From Polaribacter butkevichii (GTDB taxonomy: Bacteria; Bacteroidota; Bacteroidia; Flavobacteriales; Flavobacteriaceae): DNA of 64,000 nt. Shown here in pieces: positions 44,942 through 53,462 of the stretch. Below the pieces are notes generated by a model that did no database searches, had not been told where the DNA came from, and saw nothing but the letters and a program-made list of their open reading frames with translations. Numbering within the stretch: position 1 is the first letter of the stretch; every line of letters starts with the position of its first letter. The translations under genes and the position numbers were made by a program. The DNA lies in assembly GCF_038024105.1 (NCBI RefSeq), contig NZ_CP150661.1:1941001-2005000 (forward strand). Direction: 5' to 3'.

Positions 44942-45550
44942 ATGGCTTTTCAATTACCAGAATTAGGATATGCTTACGATGCTTTAGAACCTAATATAGA
45001 TGCAAGAACTATGGAAATTCACCATACAAAACATCATCAAGGATATACAAACAACTTAAACAATGCAATTGCAGGTACAGATTTAGAAGGAAAATCTATT
45101 GAAGATATTCTTGCTAATTTAGATATGAGCAATGGAGCTGTTAGAAATAATGGTGGTGGTTTTTACAATCATTCATTATTCTGGACAGTTTTAAACCCAA
45201 ATGATAGAGGATATTTATCTGGTGAATTAAAAGATGCTATTGAAGCGGCTTTTGGTACTAAAGATGATTTTATTGCCGCTTTTTCTAAAGCAGCAGCTAC
45301 TCAATTTGGTTCTGGTTGGGCTTGGTTATGTGTTTTACCTGGAGGTAAAGTAGAAGTTTGTTCTACTCCAAACCAAGACAATCCATTAATGCCAGGTGTA
45401 ACTTGTGAAGGAACTCCTATTTTAGGATTAGATGTATGGGAACATGCATACTACTTAAACTACCAAAACAGAAGACCAGATTATATTAATGCATTTTTTA
45501 ATGTAATTAACTGGAACGAAGTTGAAAAACGTTACGCAGCAGCAAAATAA
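44942..45550 (+). CDS. sodA: Superoxide dismutase, Mn-type
   Basis: Converts superoxide to oxygen and hydrogen peroxide. The 202 residues have [22 protein letters not shown] and the metal signature [19 protein letters not shown] (Gly-Gly before the second metal His pair) and the Gln in PNQDNPL are features of manganese rather than iron enzymes, though cambialistic forms exist. There is no signal peptide, so it is cytoplasmic. A strong terminator follows. Confidence 0.95.
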   Translation: MAFQLPELGYAYDALEPNIDARTMEIHHTKHHQGYTNNLNNAIAGTDLEGKSIEDILANLDMSNGAVRNNGGGFYNHSLFWTVLNPNDRGYLSGELKDAIEAAFGTKDDFIAAFSKAAATQFGSGWAWLCVLPGGKVEVCSTPNQDNPLMPGVTCEGTPILGLDVWEHAYYLNYQNRRPDYINAFFNVINWNEVEKRYAAAK

Positions 45551-45620
45551 GCAACACAGTTGCTTTAAGCAATCATTAAATCTTAACGGATAAAGTGATT
45601 TTACTTAAATTTCATATAGT

Positions 45621-45653
45621 AAAAAGCATCCTTAATTTAGGATGCTTTTTTTA
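45621..45653 (+). terminator. Terminator of sodA
   Basis: AAAAAGCATCCT and AGGATGCTTTTT around six bases, then more T residues. Confidence 0.88.
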
Positions 45654-45976
45654 TTAAGAATATATGGTTACCAGATGATCTCTAAAAAACATCTTACTTA
45701 TTCTTCTTGATAAAACACCTTTAACAATTACTTTTAAAACACTATATTTAACTCTAATTAAAAAATATAGACCATAATCATACGTTATCAATTCATTAAA
45801 AAAAAACCGTTAAAAAACTTTTTTTTCATAATAAAATTTAATCTTTAAGCAAGGTTATTTTGACAAACTAAAGAACTGATTATACAATTTTGACTACTCT
45901 TTAAATTAAAAAAAACTATTCGTTTAGTAAGCAATTCAAACTTATTAAAAAAAACAAAAAAAAATTAAATAAAAAT
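45654..45976. other. AT-rich gap before the tRNA unit
   Basis: About 320 bases without a convincing gene or RNA. A chance-looking TTGACA-N17-TACAAT occurs at 45860-45888. Confidence 0.45.
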
Positions 45977-46006
45977 TTGCCAAAACAATAAAAGATATTA
46001 TATTTG
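45977..46006 (+). promoter_or_regulatory. Promoter of the tRNA-Gly/tRNA-Leu unit
   Basis: TTG at 45977-45979, 19 bases, then TATATTTG at 45999-46006 followed by CACC. The leader then has a small CTCTTA/TAAGAG hairpin. Confidence 0.8.
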
Positions 46007-46061
46007 CACCGCTCTTAGAAATAAGAGTAACAAAAAGAAAAGTTCTTTTAAAATAATGACT

Positions 46062-46133
46062 GCGAAAGTAGCTCAGGGGTAGAGCATCACCTTGCCAAGG
46101 TGGGGGTCGCGGGTTCAAATCCCGTCTTTCGCT
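46062..46133 (+). tRNA. tRNA-Gly (anticodon GCC)
   Basis: Acceptor GCGAAAG/CTTTCGC, D stem GCTC/GAGC, anticodon stem TCACC/GGTGG with loop TTGCCAA, and T arm with TTCAAAT. CCA is not encoded. Confidence 0.95.
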
Positions 46134-46148
46134 CTGTTCAATTTCCAT

Positions 46149-46234
46149 GCTGAAGTGGTGGAATTGGTAGACACGCTGGACTTAAAATCCAGTGGTCAGT
46201 AATGGCCGTGCGGGTTCAAGTCCCGCCTTCAGTA
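46149..46234 (+). tRNA. tRNA-Leu (anticodon TAA), copy 1
   Basis: Class II tRNA with a long variable arm (GGTCAGTAATGGCC), acceptor GCTGAAG/CTTCAGT, anticodon loop CTTAAAA and T arm with TTCAAGT. CCA is not encoded. Confidence 0.95.
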
Positions 46235-46238
46235 CAAT

Positions 46239-46275
46239 AACCGTTGTTAATCTTACGATTTTCAACGGTTTTTTG
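46239..46275 (+). terminator. Terminator of tRNA unit 1
   Basis: AACCGTTG and CAACGGTT with a 16-base loop and a T run. Confidence 0.8.
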
Positions 46276-46463
46276 CTTTTACAAACTTAAAACTTCCTTC
46301 TTTTTTTTAAAAATTCAATAATTTTAAGTTTTTATATTTTTTTTAAAAAAGTTAAACACATAGAAATAAACCAGTTACCACCTAAACAAAAATTACTTCT
46401 TAAAAAATAAAATAAAAAGTGTTTTTTTATCTTAAAAATCGTGATTTTATAATAAAAAGACAC

Positions 46464-46471
46464 TATATTTG
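46464..46471 (+). promoter_or_regulatory. Promoter of tRNA-Leu copy 2
   Basis: TATATTTG followed by CACC and a leader with CTCTTA...AAGAGTAA, nearly the same as unit 1. The -33 position is T-rich without a clear TTG. Confidence 0.65.
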
Positions 46472-46581
46472 CACCTCTCTTAAAAACAAGAGTAATAATA
46501 AAAGTTCTTAAAAAAATAAAGTAAAAAGTATATCATATTAAAAATGTATATTTTTTTTGCTTTACTACATAAAATACCAAT

Positions 46582-46667
46582 GCTGAAGTGGTGGAATTGG
46601 TAGACACGCTGGACTTAAAATCCAGTGGTCAGTAATGGCCGTGCGGGTTCAAGTCCCGCCTTCAGTA
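46582..46667 (+). tRNA. tRNA-Leu (anticodon TAA), copy 2
   Basis: Same sequence as the tRNA at 46149-46234. Confidence 0.95.
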
Positions 46668-46671
46668 CAAT

Positions 46672-46708
46672 AACCGTTGTTAATCTTACGATTTTCAACG
46701 GTTTTTTG
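46672..46708 (+). terminator. Terminator of tRNA unit 2
   Basis: Identical copy of the hairpin at 46239-46275. Confidence 0.8.
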
Positions 46709-46914
46709 CTTTTAGGAGCTTTCGGGCTAACCCTATTTAAAACTCACTATTTTCCATTGACGAGAACTAAGTGAGTTTAATTATTAAGTTGTTAATTCTA
46801 TTAGATTAAGAAAATCAAAAACATTAAATACCCCTAACAAGTTTTATATAAACTGAAAAAACTATCACTTTAAAGTAAGTTCATATAGATGATAAAACCA
46901 TCTTAAAATAAGAC

Positions 46915-46945
46915 AAAAAAAAAATCCAACTAAAAGCTGGATTTT
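46915..46945 (-). terminator. Terminator of the pseudouridine synthase gene
   Basis: AAAATCCA and TGGATTTT around nine bases, with a minus-strand T run at 46920-46915. Confidence 0.7.
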
Positions 46946-46953
46946 AAATGATT

Positions 46954-47808
46954 CTATTTCATTATCTGAAGATTAGAAACCTCTAAATTGGTTAACTCTC
47001 TCCATCTACCTCTTGGTAAGTTTCTTTTTGTTAATTCGGCAAAAATAACTCTATCTAGTTTGTTTACTTTATAACCTACATGTTCAAAAATCTTACGAAC
47101 AATTCTGTTTCTACCAGAATGTATTTCGATACCTATTTCTGATTTTGGCTGACCATCTACATAAGAAACAGCATCAATAAACACTTTTCTACCCTCAATA
47201 ATAACTTCTCCTCGTAATTTCTCTAAATCTCTTAACTCTAGTTTTCTATCTAAAGATGCGTGATATAATTTACGAACATTGTGTTTTGGATGCGTTAGTT
47301 TCTTAGCTAAATCACCATCATTTGTAAACAACAACAAACCTGTTGTATTTCTATCTAATCTACCTACAGGATAAATTCTTTCTTTAGATGCATTTGAAAT
47401 CAATTCCATTACGGTTTTTCTTCCTCTATCATCATCCATAGTGGTGATGTAATTTTTAGGCTTATTTAAAAGAATATACCTCTTTTGTTCTGGCGTAATA
47501 GAAGTTCCATCAAAACGAACAATATCATCTGGCTGAACTTTATACCCCATTTCTGTTACAAGCTTTCCGTTTACCTCAACACTACCATGCTCTATATAAG
47601 TATCTGCCTCTCTACGAGAACATACTCCTGAATTTGCAATGTATTTGTTTAAACGGATTCCTGATGTTTCATCAGATTTTGGAGTTTCTTTAATTTTGGT
47701 AAAAGTTTTTTTAGGACTCTTTCTAGCTAAAGGTTTACTTTTTCTACTTAGTGGAGTGCTTTTTTTACCTTCTTGTCGTCCTCTCGACGAGTTTTTATTT
47801 GAATTCAT
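46954..47808 (-). CDS. RsuA/RluB-family rRNA pseudouridine synthase
   Basis: Isomerises uridine in rRNA. The 284 residues begin with a basic, disordered extension of about 50 residues. An S4 RNA-binding domain follows (IRLNKYIANSGVCSRREAD), then the synthase domain with catalytic Asp in VGRLDRNTTGLLLFTNDG. RluB-like (23S helix 89-90 region) activity is likely but RsuA or RluE type is not excluded. The promoter overlaps the 3' end of the UbiA gene upstream on the same strand. Confidence 0.92.
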   Translation of the reverse strand: MNSNKNSSRGRQEGKKSTPLSRKSKPLARKSPKKTFTKIKETPKSDETSGIRLNKYIANSGVCSRREADTYIEHGSVEVNGKLVTEMGYKVQPDDIVRFDGTSITPEQKRYILLNKPKNYITTMDDDRGRKTVMELISNASKERIYPVGRLDRNTTGLLLFTNDGDLAKKLTHPKHNVRKLYHASLDRKLELRDLEKLRGEVIIEGRKVFIDAVSYVDGQPKSEIGIEIHSGRNRIVRKIFEHVGYKVNKLDRVIFAELTKRNLPRGRWRELTNLEVSNLQIMK

Positions 47809-47823
47809 TACTTAAAATTTTTG

Positions 47824-47853
47824 CAAAAATACGCATAAAAAATCTTAATTCAA
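47824..47853 (-). promoter_or_regulatory. Promoter of the pseudouridine synthase gene
   Basis: Minus strand TTG (47853-47851), 19 bases, then TATTTTTG (47831-47824). The -33 element lies inside the last codons of the UbiA gene. Confidence 0.75.
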
Positions 47854-48762
47854 TCTGTCTATTACTTTTTCTACAATTAGAGAGGTATCAATAAAAATTA
47901 AAGAAAAAACACCTATTAAAAGCAACACTTTCAAAACATTATGCATCATTCTATATTGTTTTGTTTCTGTAGATTTCCAAAGATAAAACCCTAAAAAAAC
48001 CAACACAATTAAAGCAAAATAAAAATAATATCTCATATAACTTAACGCAGGATAACTAAACAAAACAACTACAGGAAACAAAGTTAATAGCAATAAAAAT
48101 ATTGATAACTGTTTTGTTTTTACCTCTCCGTAAACTACCGGAAAAGTATCATAATCATTCACTATTGCCCCTTTCATGTTCTGTAAATCTTTTAGTAATT
48201 CCCTTACCATAATTACCAAAAACAAAAAAATTGCATGCACAAAAATTATTTTTGAGAAGTTTTGAAAGTACACAAATACAGCAAAAAAAGGAAGAATTGT
48301 AAGTATAGTGGCAGAAACCAACCCCGTAAAAGGATACTTTTTTAACTTATGCGAATAAAACCAAATAGCAAAAATATAGATGGCAAAGAATAAAGCTGCC
48401 CTACCAGAAATAAGAAGACCAAAAATAAATCCTAAAAAATTTAAAGTAAAATATAGTTTTAGTTTGGTAGACTGCTTTACATAATTATCAATGCCTGTTT
48501 TTAAAGGTCTATTAATTCTATCTACTTTTGCATCATAAAAATTATTGATAATATATCCTGCTGCAACCACACAGATACTTGCCAGAACGATGTATAATAA
48601 ATCTACATCAAAAACAACACTTCTAAGTGTGTTTTTAGGTGAAAAAATAAAAATAGCCGCTAAGTATTGTGCTAAAACTAAAACAAGAATATTATAGCCT
48701 CTTATAACTGAAACTAAACTAAAAAGTTTAAAAAGGAATCTTTTTGCTTTAAAACTGGGCAT
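47845..48762 (-). CDS. UbiA-family prenyltransferase
   Basis: Integral membrane prenyltransferase of 305 residues with about eight or nine helices. The first Asp-rich motif reads NNFYDAKVDRINRP (Asn73, Asp77, Asp81); the second region reads MVRELLKDLQNMKGAIVNDY. Flavobacterial relatives are often labelled geranylgeranylglycerol-phosphate geranylgeranyltransferase; the substrate is unproven. It follows mevalonate kinase by four bases on the same strand, linking it to isoprenoid supply. Confidence 0.85.
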   Translation of the reverse strand: MPSFKAKRFLFKLFSLVSVIRGYNILVLVLAQYLAAIFIFSPKNTLRSVVFDVDLLYIVLASICVVAAGYIINNFYDAKVDRINRPLKTGIDNYVKQSTKLKLYFTLNFLGFIFGLLISGRAALFFAIYIFAIWFYSHKLKKYPFTGLVSATILTILPFFAVFVYFQNFSKIIFVHAIFLFLVIMVRELLKDLQNMKGAIVNDYDTFPVVYGEVKTKQLSIFLLLLTLFPVVVLFSYPALSYMRYYFYFALIVLVFLGFYLWKSTETKQYRMMHNVLKVLLLIGVFSLIFIDTSLIVEKVIDRLN

Positions 48763-48766
48763 AAAA

Positions 48767-49693
48767 CTAGAATCTATAAACCAACTCTAACTTGTAATTT
48801 TTAAGACTTATTTGAGCTTTCTCATAATCTTCTGTAAAACCTAAAATATAACCACCACCTCCAGAACCACAAAGTTTCAGGTAATAATCGTTACTGATAA
48901 TTCCATTTTCCCAAACTTTATGAAAAGCATCAGGAATCATCGGTTTAAAGTTCTTTAAAACAATTTTAGACAATGATTTTACATTACCAAATAACGATTT
49001 TACATTTCCGCCTAAAAAATCTTCAATACAAGCGTCTGTTGTTGTTGCAAACTCCTCGCTAATCATTTTTCTAAACCCTTCATTTTTCATCTTATTCATA
49101 AAGATGTTTACCATTGGCTCGGTTTCTCCTATTTGTTCTGAATCTAACAAGAAAACGGCTCCTTTACCTTGTTTTTGAGAAGGAATACCTGCAGGCTCTA
49201 TATTGGTTTTAGAATTTATTAAAATAGGCAAACTTAAGTAACTATTTAAAGGATCTAAACCAGAACTCTTACCATGAAAAAAAGATTCCATTAAAGAAAA
49301 AACTTCTTTTAACTTTAACAACTTATCTCTTGTTAAGTTTTCTAATACCGTTATTTTATCAGCTGCATACTTATCATAAATAGATGCCACTAAAGCTCCA
49401 GAACTACCAACACCATAACCTTGTGGTATTGATGAATCGAAATACATACCGTTATCTATATCCTTTTTTAATTCTTTTAAATTAAAAGAAACTAAATCTG
49501 TTTTTAAAGAAGATAAGTGTTTATAAAAGCGTTCTAAATTTTGATTGGAAACTTTAGGCTCTCCAGATAAATTAGAATCAGTTTTTAAAACTCCTCGGTA
49601 GGCGTTAAACGGAATTGCTAAACCTTTAGAATCTTTGATGATTCCGTATTCTCCGAAGAGAAGGATTTTAGCATAAAATAATGGTCCTTTCAT
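48767..49693 (-). CDS. mvk: Mevalonate kinase-type GHMP kinase
   Basis: Phosphorylates mevalonate. The 308 residues show KILLFGEYGIIKDSKGLAIP, the GHMP loop QGYGVGSSGALVAS, FFHGKSSGLDPLNSYLSLP and the C-terminal glycine loop LKLCGSGGGGYILGF. The HGKSSGLD segment favours mevalonate kinase over the other GHMP enzymes in this window. It is directly followed by the UbiA gene. A minus-strand TATTTTTG (49721-49714) precedes it. Confidence 0.88.
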   Translation of the reverse strand: MKGPLFYAKILLFGEYGIIKDSKGLAIPFNAYRGVLKTDSNLSGEPKVSNQNLERFYKHLSSLKTDLVSFNLKELKKDIDNGMYFDSSIPQGYGVGSSGALVASIYDKYAADKITVLENLTRDKLLKLKEVFSLMESFFHGKSSGLDPLNSYLSLPILINSKTNIEPAGIPSQKQGKGAVFLLDSEQIGETEPMVNIFMNKMKNEGFRKMISEEFATTTDACIEDFLGGNVKSLFGNVKSLSKIVLKNFKPMIPDAFHKVWENGIISNDYYLKLCGSGGGGYILGFTEDYEKAQISLKNYKLELVYRF

Positions 49694-49713
49694 TTTTCTT
49701 TTTTATAGTACTG

Positions 49714-49721
49714 CAAAAATA
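49714..49721 (-). promoter_or_regulatory. -7 box of the mvk-UbiA operon
   Basis: TATTTTTG on the minus strand, 21 bases before the mvk ATG. Confidence 0.5.
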
Positions 49722-49747
49722 CAACATATTATGTTAAGGTGGTATTA

Positions 49748-50143
49748 TTAAAAATTCTTGTAAAAAGTTTTCCAAACTCCTACCTTTTCTCCTTTTACAT
49801 ATTTCCCTTTTTCTTTATTTTTTCCGTTTTTATAATAGGTTTTCCAAACACCTTCTTTTAATCCGTTTTCATATCTGCCAGAAGTTTTTAACTCACCAGA
49901 CTCATAAAATTCAGAAAAAGCCCCATCAAACACTCCTTTAGAATAGCCAATATTTCTAAAAATACTACTACTTTTGTAAAAAAAAGTTACTTCTTTATTA
50001 TTTGAAGAAATTACTTTATAGTAAACAGACTTTGCCTGATTAGTTTCTTTTAAATTAGCGTCTAACCAAGTGGTTTTCTGTGCCGCTACGGATATCGTAA
50101 AAAGAAAAACGAGCATTGGCATAAACTTTACAAAAGTTTTCAT
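49748..50143 (-). CDS. Exported MORN/YwqK-repeat protein
   Basis: A 131-residue precursor with a signal peptide ending near SVAAQ. The C-terminal half has repeats of the form G-x-x-x-G-x-W/F-x-x-x-Y (SKGVFDGAFSEFYESGELK, NGLKEGVWKTYYKNGK, KGEKVGVWKTFYKNF), the MORN-like or YwqK pattern. It lies 25 bases downstream of the decarboxylase gene on the same strand and could be cotranscribed. Function unknown. Confidence 0.75.
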   Translation of the reverse strand: MKTFVKFMPMLVFLFTISVAAQKTTWLDANLKETNQAKSVYYKVISSNNKEVTFFYKSSSIFRNIGYSKGVFDGAFSEFYESGELKTSGRYENGLKEGVWKTYYKNGKNKEKGKYVKGEKVGVWKTFYKNF

Positions 50144-50168
50144 TTAAGAGTGTTTTTTTATTATTTTT

Positions 50169-51248
50169 TTACATTTTTTTCGCTCCAAACCCCACAGAAT
50201 CATAAATATACTGATTTTTTTGACAGTATTTAGAAAGTTCTTTTTCTATAAATTGATTTACAGCTTCTTTTTCATTCTCCGGATACAAAACATGTACGTT
50301 TGCACCAGCATCTAACGTAAAACAAATATTGCTATTGTTTTCATTTCTGTATGCCCAAATACTATTGATAATCTCTAACGTGTTTGGTTTCATCAAAATA
50401 AAATACGGATTACTTGTCATCATCATTGCATGCAATGTTAAGGCTTCACTTTCTACCAAACCGATAAAAGCTTTTATATCTCCGTTTTTAAGAATCTCTG
50501 ATATTTTTGATAAATTATCATTAGCCTGTGTAAAACGACTTTCTGCATACGGATGCTCATGCATTAAATTATGACCAACAGTACTAGAAACTTGCTTTTC
50601 GCCTTTGTCTACTAAAAGAATAGCATCTTGATAATTCTCGAAAACCGAATGTACTTTGTAAGGAAATTTTACACCAAACAAATCTGAACTGCCTTCTATT
50701 TCTGGGTGATTTCCCCAAACAACCATTGGTCCTTCTATACTTCTACTTGCGCTTCCAGAACCTAGACGTGCTAAAAAAGAGGCTTTTTGGTTGATTTCTT
50801 TTGCTGATAAATCAGGATTTAAGGCAGACTCTAAACTCATTAAACACATAGCAATGGCACTTAATCCGCTTGCGGAAGAAGCAATACCACTAGAATGCGG
50901 AAAAGAATTCTCTGAATTAATGGTCATTTTATAATCAAAAATATACGGACAATATTCTTGTATTCTTGTAAAGAATTCTGCAATTTTTGGTTTAAAAGCA
51001 TCTTTCTGTTTTCCTTCAAAAAACAAATCGAAATCTACTTTTTCTGATGTTTCTTTTTTCTCAAAATCAATTGTAGTAATGGTATGACAATTGTTTAACG
51101 TAAAACTAATAGAAGCGTTTTTTGGTATTTGCGGATTGCTCTTTCCCCAATATTTTACCAACGCAATATTACTTGGTGTTTGCCACGTAAAGCTTGCTTT
51201 TTCTACCGAATTGTTATTTGATTTTGAAATAAATTGTGCTGTATCCAA
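50169..51248 (-). CDS. mvaD: Diphosphomevalonate decarboxylase
   Basis: ATP-dependent decarboxylation giving isopentenyl diphosphate. The 359 residues contain TPSNIALVKYWGKSNPQIPK near the start, SSGIASSASGLSAIAMCL as the GHMP loop, ARLGSGSASRSIEGPMVVWG, and the C-terminal ICFTLDAGANVHVLYP. These are decarboxylase-specific features. It starts 28 bases downstream of the LytTR regulator gene, and its own TATCTTTG box lies in that gap. Confidence 0.94.
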   Translation of the reverse strand: MDTAQFISKSNNNSVEKASFTWQTPSNIALVKYWGKSNPQIPKNASISFTLNNCHTITTIDFEKKETSEKVDFDLFFEGKQKDAFKPKIAEFFTRIQEYCPYIFDYKMTINSENSFPHSSGIASSASGLSAIAMCLMSLESALNPDLSAKEINQKASFLARLGSGSASRSIEGPMVVWGNHPEIEGSSDLFGVKFPYKVHSVFENYQDAILLVDKGEKQVSSTVGHNLMHEHPYAESRFTQANDNLSKISEILKNGDIKAFIGLVESEALTLHAMMMTSNPYFILMKPNTLEIINSIWAYRNENNSNICFTLDAGANVHVLYPENEKEAVNQFIEKELSKYCQKNQYIYDSVGFGAKKM

Positions 51249-51265
51249 ACTTCTAAAATTTGCCT

Positions 51266-51273
51266 CAAAGATA
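51266..51273 (-). promoter_or_regulatory. -7 box of mvaD
   Basis: TATCTTTG on the minus strand, 17 bases before the mvaD ATG, in the short gap behind the regulator gene. Confidence 0.5.
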
Positions 51274-51276
51274 AAA

Positions 51277-51999
51277 CTATTTCAAAGAATTTCCGTTTAA
51301 CTTTTTAAGTACATTTTCTTTGTACGTTCTACTTATAGGAATTGCATTTTTTTCAATTTCAATAAATTCATTCGTATAAGAATCAGCCTTACTTAAATTG
51401 ATAATATAAGATCTGTGGATTCTTAAAAATTGTTGAGAAGGCAATTTCATTTCCAAATTACTAATCGTTTCTCTAGTTACTAAAACGATGTCTTTTGTAT
51501 GAATTTTGATATAATCGGATAAACTCTCAACATATAGAATATCATCAAAATTAACCTTTACCATTTTACGTTCTGAACGCACAAAAATATAATCATTCTT
51601 AACTGGCACTTCCTCAACATCCACTTGTTTCACAATAACAGTTTGCGTTTCAAAAAACTTATTAACGGCTTGTAAAAAACGATCAAAAGCTATAGGTTTT
51701 AACAAATAATCTACCGCTTGCAAATCGAAACCATCAACAGCATATTCTCTGTAAGCAGTTGTAAAAATAATTTTAGACTTCTTGTTTATTGATTTAGCCA
51801 AAGACAAACCAGAAATGTCTGGCATATTAATATCTAAAAAGAATAAATCTATATTATTAGAATTTGCGATCTCGAAAGCTTCCATGGCGTTTTTGCAACT
51901 TTTTACTAAAGTTAAATTCGGAATTTTAGCCACAAAAGTTTCTATAATTTTTCTTGCGACTGGCTCGTCATCAACAATAACACAATTAATTATATTCAT
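51277..51999 (-). CDS. LytTR-type response regulator
   Basis: A 240-residue regulator: receiver domain with acidic pocket (CVIVDDEP), phospho-acceptor Asp56 in FLDINMPDISG and TAYREYAVDGFDLQAVDYLLKP, then a LytTR DNA-binding domain (FVRSERKMVKVNFDDILYVE, RIHRSYIINLSKAD). Its partner kinase is the next gene upstream on the same strand, separated by about 200 bases of repeat sequence. Target genes are unknown; the membrane protein gene divergent from the kinase is a candidate. Confidence 0.93.
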   Translation of the reverse strand: MNIINCVIVDDEPVARKIIETFVAKIPNLTLVKSCKNAMEAFEIANSNNIDLFFLDINMPDISGLSLAKSINKKSKIIFTTAYREYAVDGFDLQAVDYLLKPIAFDRFLQAVNKFFETQTVIVKQVDVEEVPVKNDYIFVRSERKMVKVNFDDILYVESLSDYIKIHTKDIVLVTRETISNLEMKLPSQQFLRIHRSYIINLSKADSYTNEFIEIEKNAIPISRTYKENVLKKLNGNSLK

Positions 52000-52029
52000 T
52001 TTTATACTGTATTTGATTAAATAAAATGA

Positions 52030-52198
52030 GATTTCTCATCATCCGTACCTCATTCTATCGAAATGACAAACCGGGTAAAAAAAACCTCCAAAACTTGTCT
52101 TGTCACTTCGAACAGCGTGAGAAGTCGCATAACAGTGATAACACAATGTTGAGTTACTTTATGTGATTTCTCCCAAAAGGTCGAAATGACAATCTCTA
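52030..52198. repeat. REP-like repeats between kinase and regulator genes
   Basis: Three related imperfect palindromic parts occur: GAGATTTCTCATC...ATCGAAATGACA, TGTCACTTCGAACAGCGTGA...GAAGTCGCAT, and ATGTGATTTCTCCC...GGTCGAAATGACA. They match the TCATTTCGA/TGTCACTTCGA class of intergenic palindromes seen widely in Bacteroidetes. Confidence 0.65.
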
Positions 52199-53248
52199 TT
52201 AAAATTCAATTTTTAAAGACACTTTAAATACATCCTTTTTATCAATTATTTCTAGTTGATGTTTCTTCGGATACAACATTTCTAGTCTTTTTTTAATATT
52301 CTCTAAACCAATTCCGCCATTTATATCTTCTTTTTCTTTGGATGAGTTTTCTATTTCAAAAAACAAATAATCAACATCAACTTTAAGTTGAATGTCTACT
52401 TTTAAAATTCCATCAATAATTACACCATGTTTAAAACTATTTTCTACAAACGGAATTAATAACATTGGCGGAATTTGAAGAGAATCATTTAGTTTCTCTT
52501 TTATAAAATTAACGTTTAAAGTATCATGAAAACGCATTTTTTCTAAAGAAATATAGTCTTCTAAATGATTTACTTCTTCTATTAAAAGTACTTTAGGTTT
52601 ATCAGCTTGATATAAAATATAATCTAACAAATTAGATAATTTTAAAATCATTTCTGGAGCTTCATCCGCTTTAGCGATTGCAAAACCATAAATAGTATTT
52701 AGAGAATTAAACAAAAAGTGCGGATGAATTTGCATCTTTAAAAACTTTAATTCTTGTTCTTTTAGTTGGAGTTGGGTTTCTAAAAACTTACTTTTTAAAT
52801 CGTCTGTTTTAACTTGTGCTAAATAATTGTATCCCACTAACCCAATAACAATAACAAATAGAATAACCATATAAACTCCAAAAATTATATTAGGTAAACT
52901 TTTAGTTAAAGGAATTACAGCCTCTTTATCTGGGTTTTCTAACAATACAAAGCCATATAAAACAGACAATATTAAAAAGCTTGTAGATATTATAAACGAA
53001 TAGATACTGTATATAACAAAAGAAACATATTTCTTTTTTTGAAGGTATTTAGGAATTAAATAATATAAAAAAAAGTAACAAACAACTATTGTACTAGGCA
53101 TTAAAAATCCAGAAAATGCATTTACATACTTTATATTATCACTGCCATAGCCTAAAAAATAGGTGTAAAAAAAATATACAATCACCCAAAAAAAAGTGTG
53201 CAAAACTATTTTTAAAATCAAGCGAACAAAAGGACTTACATTTTTCAT
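52199..53248 (-). CDS. LytS-type sensor histidine kinase
   Basis: A 349-residue membrane kinase with about four helices (11-33, 45-65, 77-102, 118-142). A short coiled segment precedes the His_kinase domain with phospho-acceptor His175 in QIHPHFLFNSLNTIYG. The ATPase region has PPMLLIPFVENSFKHG (N box) and NGGIGLENIKKRLEMLYP (G box). It pairs with the LytTR regulator downstream. No extracellular sensor domain is present, so the membrane segments probably sense the signal. Confidence 0.92.
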   Translation of the reverse strand: MKNVSPFVRLILKIVLHTFFWVIVYFFYTYFLGYGSDNIKYVNAFSGFLMPSTIVVCYFFLYYLIPKYLQKKKYVSFVIYSIYSFIISTSFLILSVLYGFVLLENPDKEAVIPLTKSLPNIIFGVYMVILFVIVIGLVGYNYLAQVKTDDLKSKFLETQLQLKEQELKFLKMQIHPHFLFNSLNTIYGFAIAKADEAPEMILKLSNLLDYILYQADKPKVLLIEEVNHLEDYISLEKMRFHDTLNVNFIKEKLNDSLQIPPMLLIPFVENSFKHGVIIDGILKVDIQLKVDVDYLFFEIENSSKEKEDINGGIGLENIKKRLEMLYPKKHQLEIIDKKDVFKVSLKIEF

Positions 53249-53462
53249 TAATGGGCAATATCTATATTTTATTAATACTTATGCTATTTTTGCGACGAAA
53301 CTCTAAAAATAAAGGTTCATTTACCAAATTAAGCCCTTTTTGTTAAAAACAGTAATTATTTGGTAGTTTACAGCGCTATGATCTAAAAACATCGTTTTTT
53401 AAAATATAGAAAGTTACTTTAAAATACTTTTGTTTTATATTAACACTAAAAAACAACTTATT

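Larger units (their letters stand above)
46147..46281 (+). repeat. Direct duplication, copy 1 (tRNA-Leu plus terminator)
   Basis: The 135 bases from just before tRNA-Leu to just after its terminator are identical to 46580-46714. Confidence 0.9.
46580..46714 (+). repeat. Direct duplication, copy 2 (tRNA-Leu plus terminator)
   Basis: Identical to 46147-46281, offset by 433 bases. The promoter and leader before it are also related to unit 1 but have diverged and lack a tRNA-Gly. Confidence 0.9.

Noticed and set aside
45860-45888. TTGACA-N17-TACAAT, an E. coli-type sigma-70 promoter
   Set aside because: Bacteroidetes use TTG/TAnnTTTG promoters and a proper one for the tRNA unit lies 100 bases further on; a chance match in AT-rich DNA is likely.
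45945-46148. Minus-strand frame beginning MEIEQSERRDLNPRPPPWQG
   Set aside because: It is antisense to tRNA-Gly and its promoter; the RDLNPRPPPWQG words are the well-known artefact of translating a tRNA backwards.
46149-46714. Repeated tRNA-Leu as att sites of an integrated element
   Set aside because: Whole tRNAs with terminators are duplicated, only about 350 bases lie between the copies, and there is no integrase or cargo.
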